The translations under genes were made by a program, and so were the position numbers. Source: Inhella proteolytica (GTDB lineage: Bacteria; Pseudomonadota; Gammaproteobacteria; Burkholderiales; Burkholderiaceae_C). Taken from it: a DNA stretch of 64,000 nucleotides. This document shows, piece by piece, positions 1-8,334 of the stretch (positions are counted from its first letter, which is position 1; the number at the start of each line of letters is the position of its first letter). The stretch covers positions 1-64,000 of the forward strand of contig NZ_JAEDAK010000012.1 of assembly GCF_016093275.1 (NCBI RefSeq). Reading direction: 5' to 3'. The notes under the pieces were generated by a model. The model saw nothing but the letters and a program-made list of their open reading frames with translations, did not search any database and was not told the origin of the DNA.

Positions 1-244
1 GTGCCGCGGGGGCTGCGGCTGCGGCAGGGGCCGCGGTGGCGGCAGCGCTGGCGGCCGGTGCCGCAGCCGTGGCCTTGGTGGCCGGGGCGGTGGTGGCGGC
101 CGGTGCTGCAGGCGCGGCGGGCGCGGTGGTGGTCGTGGCTGCGACCGGGCTCGTGGCCGGCGTGGCTGCCGCGGGGCTGGTCTGGGCCAGGGCGACACCG
201 GTCGAAACAGTCATCAGCATCGAAAGCAGCAGGGTCTTGGACAT
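1..244 (-). CDS. Secreted Ala/Pro/Thr-rich protein (3' end outside window)
   Basis: A reading frame starts at an ATG at 244 and runs off the left edge, giving 81 visible codons. It begins MSKTLLLSMLMTVSTGVALA-Q, a clean signal peptide with likely cleavage after ALA near residue 20. The rest is almost only Ala, Pro and Thr with a few Ser and one Lys, a disordered linker-like composition. A good ribosome site (AAGGTGA) lies 5-6 nt upstream of the ATG. The gene is downstream of the nos operon on the same strand with a 129-bp gap, so it may be co-transcribed or separate. The Ala-rich tract is also open on the opposite strand, but that frame has no start with a ribosome site. The function cannot be told from this fragment. 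Confidence 0.6.
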   Translation of the reverse strand, partial: MSKTLLLSMLMTVSTGVALAQTSPAAATPATSPVAATTTTAPAAPAAPAATTAPATKATAAAPAASAAATAAPAAAAAPAA

Positions 245-373
245 CGAATCACCTTGGGTGGACTGGGCTCTGAGGGGCTCCGAGCCGGAGGGAGCGGCCG
301 TGCAGCACGGCATGGGTCCGACAACGGCGGTGGAAGCGCCCCGTTGACCCTCACCCGCAGGGGGCAAGCCCTG

Positions 374-1465
374 TCAACCGAGCAGCTGGCTGGCGGGTTG
401 AGCGCACGCGCGTACGCCCAAGGGGCGCAGGCTGTGCGCGTCCAGCTGGGTCCAGCCCACGGCGCTGCGTGCCCACAGCTGCGTGCCCACCCGGTGCAGC
501 GCGTCGATGCCCGGCAGCGCCTGTTCGGCCTGCGGCTGCAAGCCCGCGTCCAGGCGCAGCAGGCGCGTGCCAACTTGCACGAACAGGGCCTCCTCGTTGC
601 CGAGCAGTTGGGTGATGGGCTCGCTGGGCCGGCCGAGCGCTTGCTGCCACAAGCCTTCGGCGCGTTCGAACGAGACCAACTGCAGCGTGTGGCCCACGCC
701 CAGTACCAGCACCGGCTGGCCCTGCCATTGCCAGCTGCAGGCGGCCTGTGGGGCGGCCTGCAGCGTCAGGCGTCCGGCCGGGCGGCGGGCGTCCAGGTTG
801 AACATTTGCAGCTGCTGCGGCGCCTGCAGCAGGGCCACATGGAAATGCGCCGGGTGCTGCCAGAGTGCCTGCACGGGCGCGGGCAGCGCCATGCGGCGTC
901 GACCGAGAAAGCCGCGCGTGGGCACGCCCTCGCCAAAGCGGAAATCGTGCACCAGGCCTTCGTAGAAATCTTCGGCGCCGGGGTCGAGGTAAAGCTCCCA
1001 CAGCTCCGCGCGTTCGCGTGGGGCCAGCAGCAGGCTGCGGCGCGCGGGCAGGGCCAGGGCGGGCAGCAGGGCACCGGGGCTGCTGTGGCGCGCTGCCTCA
1101 CGCAGCGTGGCGGTGTCGATCAGCTGCAGCACTTGTGCGCTGGCGGCCAGCAGCCAGACGCCATCGGCGCTGGGCAGCAGCTGCTGCAGCTCGCCCTCCA
1201 GCTGCTGCTGGCGCTGCGTGCCGCGGCGCAGGTCCAGGGCCAGTAGCTCGCCGCTGCGGCGCGCCAGCCAGACCGTCTCACCCTGGCGCTGTGCGGGCAG
1301 CTCCGGCCGCCAGGGCAGGGCGTGGCGCTGCAGCACCTGCAAAGTCTCCGGCTGCAGCTGCAGCAGCTCTTGGTCGCACAGCAGCCAAGGCCCTTGGTCG
1401 CCGGCCCGCGCTGCGGGTGCCAGGCCCAGCGCGGGCAGGGCCTGCAGCAAGTGCCGGCGCTTCAT
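374..1465 (-). CDS. Periplasmic heme-d1-type beta-propeller protein (NirF-like) in the nos operon
   Basis: This protein of 363 aa starts with a signal peptide (MKRRHLLQALPALGLAPAARA) and is otherwise a soluble repeat protein of beta-propeller type. The segment ELWELYLDP...GLVHDFRFGEG (about residues 150-180), followed by SWQWQGQPVLVLG, resembles the conserved core of cytochrome-cd1/NirF/NirN propellers, which bind or process heme d1. There is no CXXCH heme-c motif, so it is closer to NirF than to NirS or NirN. Its ATG overlaps the stop of the preceding NosL-like gene in an ATGA tetranucleotide, so it is translated as the last gene of the nos operon. No nirS or heme-d1 biosynthesis gene is in the window, so its partner and ligand are unknown. 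The family call is from remembered motif similarity; heme binding is inference. Confidence 0.65.
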   Translation of the reverse strand: MKRRHLLQALPALGLAPAARAGDQGPWLLCDQELLQLQPETLQVLQRHALPWRPELPAQRQGETVWLARRSGELLALDLRRGTQRQQQLEGELQQLLPSADGVWLLAASAQVLQLIDTATLREAARHSSPGALLPALALPARRSLLLAPRERAELWELYLDPGAEDFYEGLVHDFRFGEGVPTRGFLGRRRMALPAPVQALWQHPAHFHVALLQAPQQLQMFNLDARRPAGRLTLQAAPQAACSWQWQGQPVLVLGVGHTLQLVSFERAEGLWQQALGRPSEPITQLLGNEEALFVQVGTRLLRLDAGLQPQAEQALPGIDALHRVGTQLWARSAVGWTQLDAHSLRPLGVRACAQPASQLLG

Positions 1466-2058
1466 GCGGCGTGGCGGTGGCTGCGCGTGTCCAGCGCCCG
1501 CAGGCGCTCGGGCGCGCGTGCCGCCTCAAAGCCCAGCACCTGGCCGCCGCGCTGGCGCGCGAAGGCCTGGGCGGCGGCGGCACTGGCGAAGGGCGGCAGA
1601 TTGCCGTTGCGCATGGGCCCCAGTGCGCCCGAACCGGCGACGTAATGCGCGGTCTGGGCGGGCAGCCACTCGCCGCTCAGATGGTCCTGTACCCAGAGCG
1701 CACGCACCTCGTCGGCCCGCCGGCCCGGGCTGTGGCGAGGCACGGCCTGCAGCCAGAGCATCAGCATCAGCGGGGAGTCGAAAAACAAGGCGGCGCCATC
1801 GTCGAAATGCGCCTGCGCGGCCCAGCGCGGCGCACGCGCCGGGTACATGCCGCAGACGGGGCAGCGAGCCTCCGGCGGCACCGGGCGCGGAGCCTCAGCG
1901 GCCAGCCCGCTGGCTGGTTCGTAGGGGAAGGGTGGGGCGCTGACGCAAAGCTCGGCGCCCAGATCCGGCGGCGCTGCCGGGGCGCGGCCCGGCCAGGCAC
2001 GCGCAGCAAGCACGCCCAGCCCCCCCAGCGCCGCTACGGCGAGCAGACGGCGGCGCAT
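1462..2058 (-). CDS. Second NosL-like copper-binding accessory protein
   Basis: This protein of 198 aa has an N-terminal hydrophobic segment (MRRRLLAVAALGGLGVLAARAW) that would export or anchor it in the periplasm. It carries a CPVCGMYP motif at about residues 64-71, close to the Cys/Met metal-binding motif of NosL-family copper chaperones, and a FFDSP segment typical of the family. NosL proteins deliver Cu(I) for assembly of the CuZ site of NosZ. The start was chosen because the ATG overlaps the stop of nosL by one base (TGATG), and because homology and the export signal begin there. The reading frame stays open upstream to 2280, but that part only shadows nosL. It is flanked by nosL and the NirF-like gene, each coupled by overlap. 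Having two different NosL paralogues in tandem suggests division of labour in copper delivery; that is inference. Confidence 0.75.
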   Translation of the reverse strand: MRRRLLAVAALGGLGVLAARAWPGRAPAAPPDLGAELCVSAPPFPYEPASGLAAEAPRPVPPEARCPVCGMYPARAPRWAAQAHFDDGAALFFDSPLMLMLWLQAVPRHSPGRRADEVRALWVQDHLSGEWLPAQTAHYVAGSGALGPMRNGNLPPFASAAAAQAFARQRGGQVLGFEAARAPERLRALDTRSHRHAA

Positions 2059-2582
2059 CACATGCGCGTGTCGTGCAGCGCGCCGCCGCTCAGGTCCACC
2101 ATCTCCACCGTGACCTGCGCAAACGCGTGCACCGAGCCGCCCCATTGCTTGACGAAGGCCTCGGCATCGGCGCGTTGGGCGAAGCTGGCCAGCGTGGGGC
2201 CCATTGAGCCGCGGCGTTTGCTCCCGCGCACGAAGAAGGCCTGCTTGGCATCGATCCACTGCCCCACCGGGTGCTCCCAATCGGCCTTGCCCATGTCCTG
2301 CACGTACACGGCGCGCACGGGGCGCAGCTGCTCGGGCTTGAGCAGCAGGCTGAACATCTCTACCGTGTCACACAGGAACTGCGGCTCGGGGCGGTCCTGG
2401 TAGTGGATCTGGGCCTTCGGCCCTGGGTAGTCGGCCAGCAGCATGCCGTCCAGATCGCAGCTGGTGCCGGCCTGGATCTCCTGCGGGCCGCTGGTGCGGG
2501 CGGCCTGCTGGCCGCAGGCGCTGAAGAGAGGCAGGCAGGCCAGGCAGCACAGGCCGCGCCGGCGCGTCATCAATGAAGTCAT
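2058..2582 (-). CDS. nosL: NosL, nitrous oxide reductase copper chaperone lipoprotein
   Basis: This protein of 174 aa has a lipoprotein signal with lipobox LPLFSAC (Cys at about residue 23), so it should be anchored in a membrane facing the periplasm. The mature part begins with a CDLDGM segment, the likely Cys/Met copper-binding site, and has the NosL pattern YVQDMGKADWEHPVGQW and the GSMGPTLASF segment. NosL binds Cu(I) and helps the NosDFY complex build the CuZ cluster of N2O reductase. The start ATG overlaps the nosY stop (ATGA). The stop overlaps the next gene by one base, so translation is coupled on both sides. Confidence 0.9.
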   Translation of the reverse strand: MTSLMTRRRGLCCLACLPLFSACGQQAARTSGPQEIQAGTSCDLDGMLLADYPGPKAQIHYQDRPEPQFLCDTVEMFSLLLKPEQLRPVRAVYVQDMGKADWEHPVGQWIDAKQAFFVRGSKRRGSMGPTLASFAQRADAEAFVKQWGGSVHAFAQVTVEMVDLSGGALHDTRM

Positions 2583-3463
2583 GGCTTGAACCTCCAGATC
2601 GCCAGGCCCAGCGGCAGGGTGATCCAGCCGAGCAGCACGCCACCCATCAGCAGGCTGTTGCCGAAGGCCGGAGGCACCAGCGCACCCAGGCCGAACAAGC
2701 CGCCGACCTGGTCGAGCGAGAACACATTGAAGATGCGGAACACGTCCGCGGGATTGAGCAGCAGCAGCCAGGCGAACCAGTCACCGGCCCACTGGCCACC
2801 GCTGCCCACCAGCAGGCCCAGCAGCGCCAGGTCGAACACCAGCACGAAGAAGAACCACAGCACGATGGCCAGACCCGAGGCGCGCGTGCGTTCGCGCGCC
2901 AGCACCGAGACCAGCAGGGCCAGGCTCAGGAAGGCCAGGCCGAGCAGGGTGGCGCTGAGCACGAAGCCGCCGTAGTGCATGAAGGTGGCGGCGGCACCGA
3001 ACTGGCGCGCCAGCAGCACGCCCACGAGCAGGAAGCCGGCGCAGGTGGAAATGGAGAGTGCGGCGGCCAGGCCCAGGTACTTGCCCAGCAGCAGCTCCAC
3101 GCGTGTGAGCGGGTGGGCCAGCAGCAGTTCCAGCGAGCCGCGCTCGCGCTCGCCGCAGATGGCGTCAAAGCCCAGCAGCAGGGCGATCAGCGGCAGCAGG
3201 TAGATCACCAGGCTGACCAGCGAGGTGATGGTGTAGCCCAGCGACTGCGCGCCCACCTGCCCCTGCTGCGCCGCGCCGAAGTAGGTGATGAGCAGCGAGA
3301 ACAGCGTGAACACCGCGGCCACTGCCAGCACCCAGCGGTTGCGCAGGCGTTCCTTCAGTTCCTTGGCGGCCAGGGTGAGGATGGGGGCGTGCATGGGGCG
3401 GGGCTCCGGAAGCGCGGGTGCAGCGGCCTGGAGGGCCTCCGCCGCGAGGAGAGCGGCCTTCAT
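2579..3463 (-). CDS. nosY: NosY, ABC-2 type permease of the NosDFY copper-site maturation complex
   Basis: This membrane protein of 294 aa is NosY-like: after KELKERLRNRW it has about six hydrophobic segments, a cytosolic GERERGSLELLL loop and the typical LLLNPADVFRIFN near the C-terminus. NosY forms the membrane part of the NosDFY ABC complex, which acts on NosL-delivered copper for NosZ. The start at 3463 forms an ATGA overlap with the nosF stop, like its neighbours. It adds 23 residues (MKAALLAAEALQ...) that are not usual in the family. An internal ATG at 3394, with GGAG upstream, would give 271 aa, close to the usual 276 aa, and is a real alternative. Confidence 0.88.
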   Translation of the reverse strand: MKAALLAAEALQAAAPALPEPRPMHAPILTLAAKELKERLRNRWVLAVAAVFTLFSLLITYFGAAQQGQVGAQSLGYTITSLVSLVIYLLPLIALLLGFDAICGERERGSLELLLAHPLTRVELLLGKYLGLAAALSISTCAGFLLVGVLLARQFGAAATFMHYGGFVLSATLLGLAFLSLALLVSVLARERTRASGLAIVLWFFFVLVFDLALLGLLVGSGGQWAGDWFAWLLLLNPADVFRIFNVFSLDQVGGLFGLGALVPPAFGNSLLMGGVLLGWITLPLGLAIWRFKP

Positions 3464-4389
3464 GCCGCCACCCCGAAGTACAGGTCTTCCAGCGAGGGCT
3501 CGGTGATCTCCAGATCCGCCAGACGCCCGGCCAGCGGTGCCAGACGCGCCAGCAGCTCCATCTTGCGGTGGCGCTCGCAGTGCAGCTGCAGGGCCTCGGG
3601 CAACAGCAGGGCGCGCGCGCAGTCGCCCGCGGCCTCGCGGGCGGCCTGCAGCAGCTCGGGCGTGCCGCGCAGGGTCAGCGTCAGCGGCAGGGCCAGCTGC
3701 TCGCGCAGGGCCTGCACGCTGCCCTGCGCCACCACCTTGCCATTGGCCAGGATGGCGAGACGGTCTACACGCTGCTGCAGCTCGGCCAGGATGTGCGAGG
3801 TGATCAGGATGGTGGTGCCACGCGCGCCCAACGCACCGAGCAGCTCGTAGAACTCTTTGATCGCCTGCGGGTCCAGGCCATTGGTGGGTTCGTCCAGGAA
3901 CAGCACCTGCGGGTCGCCCAGCAGGGCCTGGGCCAGGCCCAGGCGCTGGCGCATGCCCTTGGAGTACGTGCGCACCGCCCTCTCGGCGGCGTGGCCAAGG
4001 CCCACCAGCTCCAGCAGCTGCTCGATCTGCGCACGCGGCGCGCCCTTGAGCTTGGCGAAGAAGGCCAGGGTCTCGCGGCCGCTTAAGCTTTCGTAAAGCG
4101 CCAGCTGCTCGGGCAGGTAGCCGATGCGCCGGCGCGCCTCGCGCCATTGCGGGCCGCCCACGGCCACGCCGGCCACCTCCACGCGTCCGCTGTCGGCGTC
4201 GGTCAGGCCCAGCATGATGCGGAACAGCGTGCTCTTGCCCGCGCCGTTGTGGCCGATCAGGCCGAACAACTCGCCGCGCGGCACGCGCAGGTCCACGCCG
4301 GCCACGGCCTGCAGCGGCCCGAAGGCCTTGCGAACGCCGGCCAGAACGATGGGTTCAGCGGGCGGTACTGTTGATGAAGCGGCGTCCAA
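3460..4389 (-). CDS. nosF: NosF, ABC transporter ATPase of the NosDFY complex
   Basis: This ATPase of 309 aa has Walker A GHNGAGKST (46-54), ABC signature YSKGMRQRL (142-150), Walker B VLFLDEPT (162-169) and an H-loop SHIL. It powers the NosDFY complex needed for CuZ assembly in periplasmic NosZ. The gene starts 35 nt inside the 3' end of nosD, and its stop overlaps the nosY start. The C-terminal 90 residues hold the family's extra domain, ending ITEPSLEDLYFG. Order, overlaps and neighbours make the assignment secure. Confidence 0.93.
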   Translation of the reverse strand: MDAASSTVPPAEPIVLAGVRKAFGPLQAVAGVDLRVPRGELFGLIGHNGAGKSTLFRIMLGLTDADSGRVEVAGVAVGGPQWREARRRIGYLPEQLALYESLSGRETLAFFAKLKGAPRAQIEQLLELVGLGHAAERAVRTYSKGMRQRLGLAQALLGDPQVLFLDEPTNGLDPQAIKEFYELLGALGARGTTILITSHILAELQQRVDRLAILANGKVVAQGSVQALREQLALPLTLTLRGTPELLQAAREAAGDCARALLLPEALQLHCERHRKMELLARLAPLAGRLADLEITEPSLEDLYFGVAA

Positions 4390-5701
4390 ACCAGTCTCTC
4401 CATTGGGCGTTGCGGGGCTGCATGCGCGGGTGGGCGTCCACCACCGAGGGCGCGCGCAGCACCGGGAATTGCTGCGAAACCAGGCGCAGGGCCTGCACCG
4501 AGGGGCTGGCCATCAGCAGCTTCAGCGTGGGGTGGCGCCAGCTCAGGCGGTCCACCAGGTCGTTGGCCTCGTAGGGCAAGTCGCCCACGCCGTCGGCGTT
4601 GCGGTCCCAGCCCAGGTAATTGCTGTAGTGGTTGCCCTCGGCCTTGCCGCCGCCCCAGGCCTCGTCGCGGGCGCCCACGTACTTCACCTGCTCGCGGTTG
4701 CCGATGAAATCATTGCCCTGCACCTTGTTGCGGGTGGAGAGGGCGGCCAGGTGCACGCCGACCTGGTTGTCGATCACCAGGTTGTTCCGCAGCGTGGCGT
4801 ACTCGACGTCGTAGATGAAGAAGCCGCGCGCATTGCCGGCGATCACATTGCCTTCGACGACGGAGTCTTGCAGCGTGCGCAGCATGATTCCGTGGTCGCT
4901 GTTGCCCCAGGTCAGGTTGTTGCGCACCACGTTGTCGCGCACCTCCATCAGGGCCAGGCCGCCGCGGTTGCGGTAGCTCTCGTTGCCCTCCCAGAGGTTG
5001 CGGTAGCTGTTCATGTAATGCGTGCCGTAGCGGCTGTGATGCAGCTTGTTGCCACGAAACACGGCGTCGTGCGAGACGTCCACGTACAGCGCGTCGCGCA
5101 CGAAGCTGATCTCGTTGTGCAGGATGCGCGCGCCGTGCGTGTTGTAGAGCTGGATGCCATTGCCACGCTGCGGCGAGTTCAGGTCGCGCTTGCCGGTGAT
5201 GTTGTTGCGCTCGACGCGCACATCGTCGGCCTTCTCGATCCACAGCCCGAACAGGTTGTAGGAGAGCGCGCAGTGCTGGATGACGGCGCGGTGCGCGCCG
5301 GGAGCAACGAGCACGCCGGCGTTCTGGTCCACCAGCGAATCACCCGAGTCGGTGATGCGCAGGCCTTCGACGGTGACATCCGGCGCATTGATCTTCAGCG
5401 TGTGGCCCTTGCCGCCGCCGCTGAGCAACGGGCGCTCGATGCCGCGCAGCGTCATCGGTTTGGTGATCTCGAAGTTGCCTGGGTAGCTGGCGCGTTCGAG
5501 TTCCACCACGTCGCCGGGGGCGGCGCGGTCCAGGGTGGCTTGGAGGTCTTCGCCTGCTCGTACTCGCAGGGTGGCGGCTTGGAGGTTGACGGCCATCAGC
5601 AGCGCTGCTGCGGCTAGCAGCTTGTTGTGAGAGCCCCCTGCGGGCTGCAACGCAAAGCAATGCAATAAGCCAGCCGCAAGGCCAGCAGAAGGGGGCTTCA
5701 C
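4355..5701 (-). CDS. nosD: NosD, periplasmic beta-helix copper-maturation protein
   Basis: This protein of 448 aa has right-handed beta-helix (CASH/NosD) repeats over about residues 60-370, with many Asn-rich turns (VERNNITG, VVRNNLTWGNSDHG, VEGNVIAGNARG). NosD sits in the periplasm on NosFY and takes copper from NosL for insertion into NosZ. The start is a GTG at 5701 that overlaps the nosR stop (GTGA). The hydrophobic signal KLLAAAALLMAVNLQAA lies at about residues 28-44, behind an unusually long n-region encoded by a palindromic repeat (5632-5697). No ATG lies between the GTG and the signal; the ATG inside the signal would remove most of it. The exact N-terminus is therefore uncertain, but the rest of the gene is clear. 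Confidence 0.9.
   Translation of the reverse strand: MKPPSAGLAAGLLHCFALQPAGGSHNKLLAAAALLMAVNLQAATLRVRAGEDLQATLDRAAPGDVVELERASYPGNFEITKPMTLRGIERPLLSGGGKGHTLKINAPDVTVEGLRITDSGDSLVDQNAGVLVAPGAHRAVIQHCALSYNLFGLWIEKADDVRVERNNITGKRDLNSPQRGNGIQLYNTHGARILHNEISFVRDALYVDVSHDAVFRGNKLHHSRYGTHYMNSYRNLWEGNESYRNRGGLALMEVRDNVVRNNLTWGNSDHGIMLRTLQDSVVEGNVIAGNARGFFIYDVEYATLRNNLVIDNQVGVHLAALSTRNKVQGNDFIGNREQVKYVGARDEAWGGGKAEGNHYSNYLGWDRNADGVGDLPYEANDLVDRLSWRHPTLKLLMASPSVQALRLVSQQFPVLRAPSVVDAHPRMQPRNAQWRDWFGRRFINSTAR
5632..5697. repeat. Palindromic repeat element within the nosD 5' end
   Basis: Perfect 8-bp arms AGCCCCCT (5632-5639) and AGGGGGCT (5690-5697) enclose an inner imperfect pair, GCGGGCTG near 5640 and CAGCCGC near 5671. 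Together they form a 66-bp folded unit. It looks like a dispersed repeat of the kind found between genes in Burkholderiales, but here it lies inside the reading frame and encodes about 22 residues ahead of the NosD signal peptide. Whether copies exist elsewhere in the genome cannot be seen from this window. Confidence 0.55.
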
Positions 5702-8313
5702 GGCACCAGCCTCCCCAGCGCCTGCAGGCTGAGATACAGCCCGGCACCGATCAGCAAGTTCTTGAATCCCACGTAGGCCACCATGTCCATCCATCCCGCT
5801 TGGCGATATTGCGCCTTCCACCACGGGCCGTCCTTGACGAAGCTCATGCCTTGCTTGCGCAGCAGCACTTCGTAGACGCTCCAGCCGATCCACCAGCCCA
5901 CCACCGCGGCGGCGGAGAGCTTGCTTTGCCAGGCGAACACCCAGGCCAGGGTGGCGGCCACGGCCAGGCCGATGCCGGCGATCTGCAGGGCCTTGGCCGA
6001 GCGCCAGCCGTCCACGCTCCAGGGCGAAAGATGGTGGCGCGCTTCGGCAATCAACCAGGCCAGGCTGAACTCGCGCGCCAGGTGCGGCGGTGCCACGGGT
6101 TCGGTGGCGGCGCGCGGGTCCTTCGCGGGGGGGATGGTGCGCAACGGCTCCACCGGCACGATGGGGATGAAGTAGCCCTGGCGGTCGATGGCCGTCAGCG
6201 GCTGGCCCTCGCGCTCGCGCTGCTTGCGCTCCTTGGCCAGCGGAGGGCAGGCGTGGGTGTCGGTGTAGAGCACCATGCAATCCAGGCAGTGCAGGCACTC
6301 GCGGTGGTCGATGCGCCCCGCGGCGTCAATCGCCAGCGAGCCGCAGCCCTTGGCGCAGGCCTTGCAGGAATTGCACTCCGCCTTGCGGCGCAGCCCGAAC
6401 CAACGGAAGGTGGAGGGCAGGGCCAGCGCGCCGCCCAGCGGGCAGACGTACTTGCAGTAGGGCCGCTCGATGAAGATCGCCACGCCCAGGATCAGCGCCA
6501 CGAACAGGCCATAGGGCCAGCTGCGGTTCATCACGCCCACCAGGAAGGTGGTCTTGAAGGGCTCCACCTCGGCCAGCATCTCGGCCAGCGTCATCGAGAC
6601 GAGGGACACGCCGAAGAGGCCGAAGAAGATCCCGTACTTGAGGTTCTTCAGCTGGTCGTGCAAAGGCTTGGGCAGCGCGCGTTGCAGCTTCTTGAGGCCC
6701 AACAGGCCGGCCAGCTTGTACAGCCCCTCCTGCAGCGAGCCGAAGGGGCAGAGCCAGCCGCAGAACAGGCCGCGGCCCCAGACGAAGGTGGTGACGATGA
6801 TGAAGACCCAGAACACGAAGATGAACGGGTCGGAGAGGAACAGCTCCCACTGCCACTGGAACAGCAGCGAGTGGAACCAGGTCAGCACCTGGGTGATCGA
6901 CGGCTGGGCCAGCAGGCCGAAACCGACAAAGACGATCGACAGCGCCCAGGCCGTGTACTTGAAGGCATTGACCGGCCACTTGTTTTTGTGGGTCGAGAGG
7001 CGTGTGAGCCGCTCGCGCTGCGAGTAGACGAGGGCGGTGGCCAGCAGCAGGGCGATGAAGCCCAGCAGCGCGCCGGGCCGTGCGGCCCAGGCCTTCTTCC
7101 AGGGCGCCGTCTCTTCCTCGATCTGCGGGCGGCCGCCTTCCAGGCGGGCGTCACTCAGCCAGTAGCGCTGCTCGAAGTTGGCGAAGCTGCGCTGGCCGGT
7201 GGCGCGGTCCACGCGGTTGCCCAGGAAGTTCAGCTTCCAGGGGTGGGCAGCCGAGAAGGCCTTGGAGCGCAGGATGAAGATCGCCGCCTCGCTGTACTCG
7301 GGCGCGCCCGGCGCCTCCAGCGCATAGAGGTTCAGGTAATCGGTGTCGCGGAAGGTGAAGAGGTCGCGGCCCTGCTTGATCTGGATGCGGTCGTAGATGC
7401 CGCCGCGCACGAAGCCCGAGCCCTTGAAGCTCTCCTGGCCGGCGGTGCGCACGATGAAGAGCGCGTGCTCGTGTTCTTTCAGCCGGCTGCGCAGCGACTC
7501 GAAGCCGGCTTTGCCCAGCAGCGCCGCGCCGATTTCGGGGTGGTCCAGGCTGCCGAACCACAGCTCGATGAAGGGCTCCGGGCCGGGGGGCAGGCCCACC
7601 TGCTGTGGCGTCACCACCAGGCGCTGCACCGCGCCCTCGTCCACCAACTCGGCCCAGCTCGGCGTCTTGCCACTCTTGGCAAAGCGCGCCGGTTCACGCA
7701 CGGTGGGCGGCAGGATGCCGACCTGCGCGGCCACGGCCTGGCCGGCGGTGGTGATGACCTGGTTCTGCGCAATGACCGTGACGGTGGCGCCCGAGATCGC
7801 GTCCAGATGCGTGGCGCCGCTGCCGCCGCCGCCCACCTCCAGGTTCTCGGCCACGCTGTGGCCCTTGTACTGGTCGTGGAATTTGGTGAGCGCCGATTCG
7901 GGGATGCCCAGCAGCAGGATGGGCTCGGAGTGCTTCAGCACCTTGAAGCCGACGAAGCGGCCGGCCTTGTCCATGCCGATCAGCGTCACCACCGGCTTGC
8001 CCGAGTAGGCGGGCGTGTCGGTGATGTCGGTGGAGAGCATCACGTAGCCCAGCAGCTGGTCCTGCGCGTCGTAGGCCTCCACGAACGGCGGCTGGCCCTT
8101 GCGCGCCGAAAAGCGCGTGGCGCCGGGGAAGACGGCATGGCAATCCACCCGCTCGCACAGCGCGGGAAAGCTGCCCAGGTCGTCCGGCAGCTTGGCCTCA
8201 TAGGCCTGGCCGAAGGCCGACCCGAGCAGAAGAAAAAACGCGGCCACCAGGGCCGCGATGAAGTGCATTACCGGCATCGTTTTTGAGCAGCTGCACCGGT
8301 CTCGAGTCGGCAC
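5698..8313 (-). CDS. nosR: NosR, membrane flavo-iron-sulfur protein for N2O reduction
   Basis: This protein of 871 aa has the full NosR layout. After a signal segment comes a periplasmic FMN-binding domain with the flavinylation motif SGATVT at about 180-185. Then follow a run of membrane segments with two CX3CP motifs (CGWLCP and CKYVCP), and a cytosolic ferredoxin-like part with CNSCKACAKGC and CLHCLDC for two 4Fe-4S clusters. NosR passes electrons towards NosZ and supports nos expression. The flavin is attached by the ApbE/NosX protein encoded at 10870. The GTG at 8313 is preferred because GGGAG lies 8 nt upstream. An ATG at 8277, lacking a ribosome site, would give 859 aa. The gene follows nosZ after 21 nt, whereas nosR leads the operon in many denitrifiers. 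Confidence 0.93.
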   Translation of the reverse strand: MPTRDRCSCSKTMPVMHFIAALVAAFFLLLGSAFGQAYEAKLPDDLGSFPALCERVDCHAVFPGATRFSARKGQPPFVEAYDAQDQLLGYVMLSTDITDTPAYSGKPVVTLIGMDKAGRFVGFKVLKHSEPILLLGIPESALTKFHDQYKGHSVAENLEVGGGGSGATHLDAISGATVTVIAQNQVITTAGQAVAAQVGILPPTVREPARFAKSGKTPSWAELVDEGAVQRLVVTPQQVGLPPGPEPFIELWFGSLDHPEIGAALLGKAGFESLRSRLKEHEHALFIVRTAGQESFKGSGFVRGGIYDRIQIKQGRDLFTFRDTDYLNLYALEAPGAPEYSEAAIFILRSKAFSAAHPWKLNFLGNRVDRATGQRSFANFEQRYWLSDARLEGGRPQIEEETAPWKKAWAARPGALLGFIALLLATALVYSQRERLTRLSTHKNKWPVNAFKYTAWALSIVFVGFGLLAQPSITQVLTWFHSLLFQWQWELFLSDPFIFVFWVFIIVTTFVWGRGLFCGWLCPFGSLQEGLYKLAGLLGLKKLQRALPKPLHDQLKNLKYGIFFGLFGVSLVSMTLAEMLAEVEPFKTTFLVGVMNRSWPYGLFVALILGVAIFIERPYCKYVCPLGGALALPSTFRWFGLRRKAECNSCKACAKGCGSLAIDAAGRIDHRECLHCLDCMVLYTDTHACPPLAKERKQREREGQPLTAIDRQGYFIPIVPVEPLRTIPPAKDPRAATEPVAPPHLAREFSLAWLIAEARHHLSPWSVDGWRSAKALQIAGIGLAVAATLAWVFAWQSKLSAAAVVGWWIGWSVYEVLLRKQGMSFVKDGPWWKAQYRQAGWMDMVAYVGFKNLLIGAGLYLSLQALGRLVP

Positions 8314-8334
8314 AGCCGCTGCTCCCTGATTGGC

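Noticed and set aside
36-347. Plus-strand Ala/Val-rich frame at the left edge
   Set aside because: The minus strand has a proper signal peptide and ribosome site in the same place, so the plus-strand frame is taken as its shadow.
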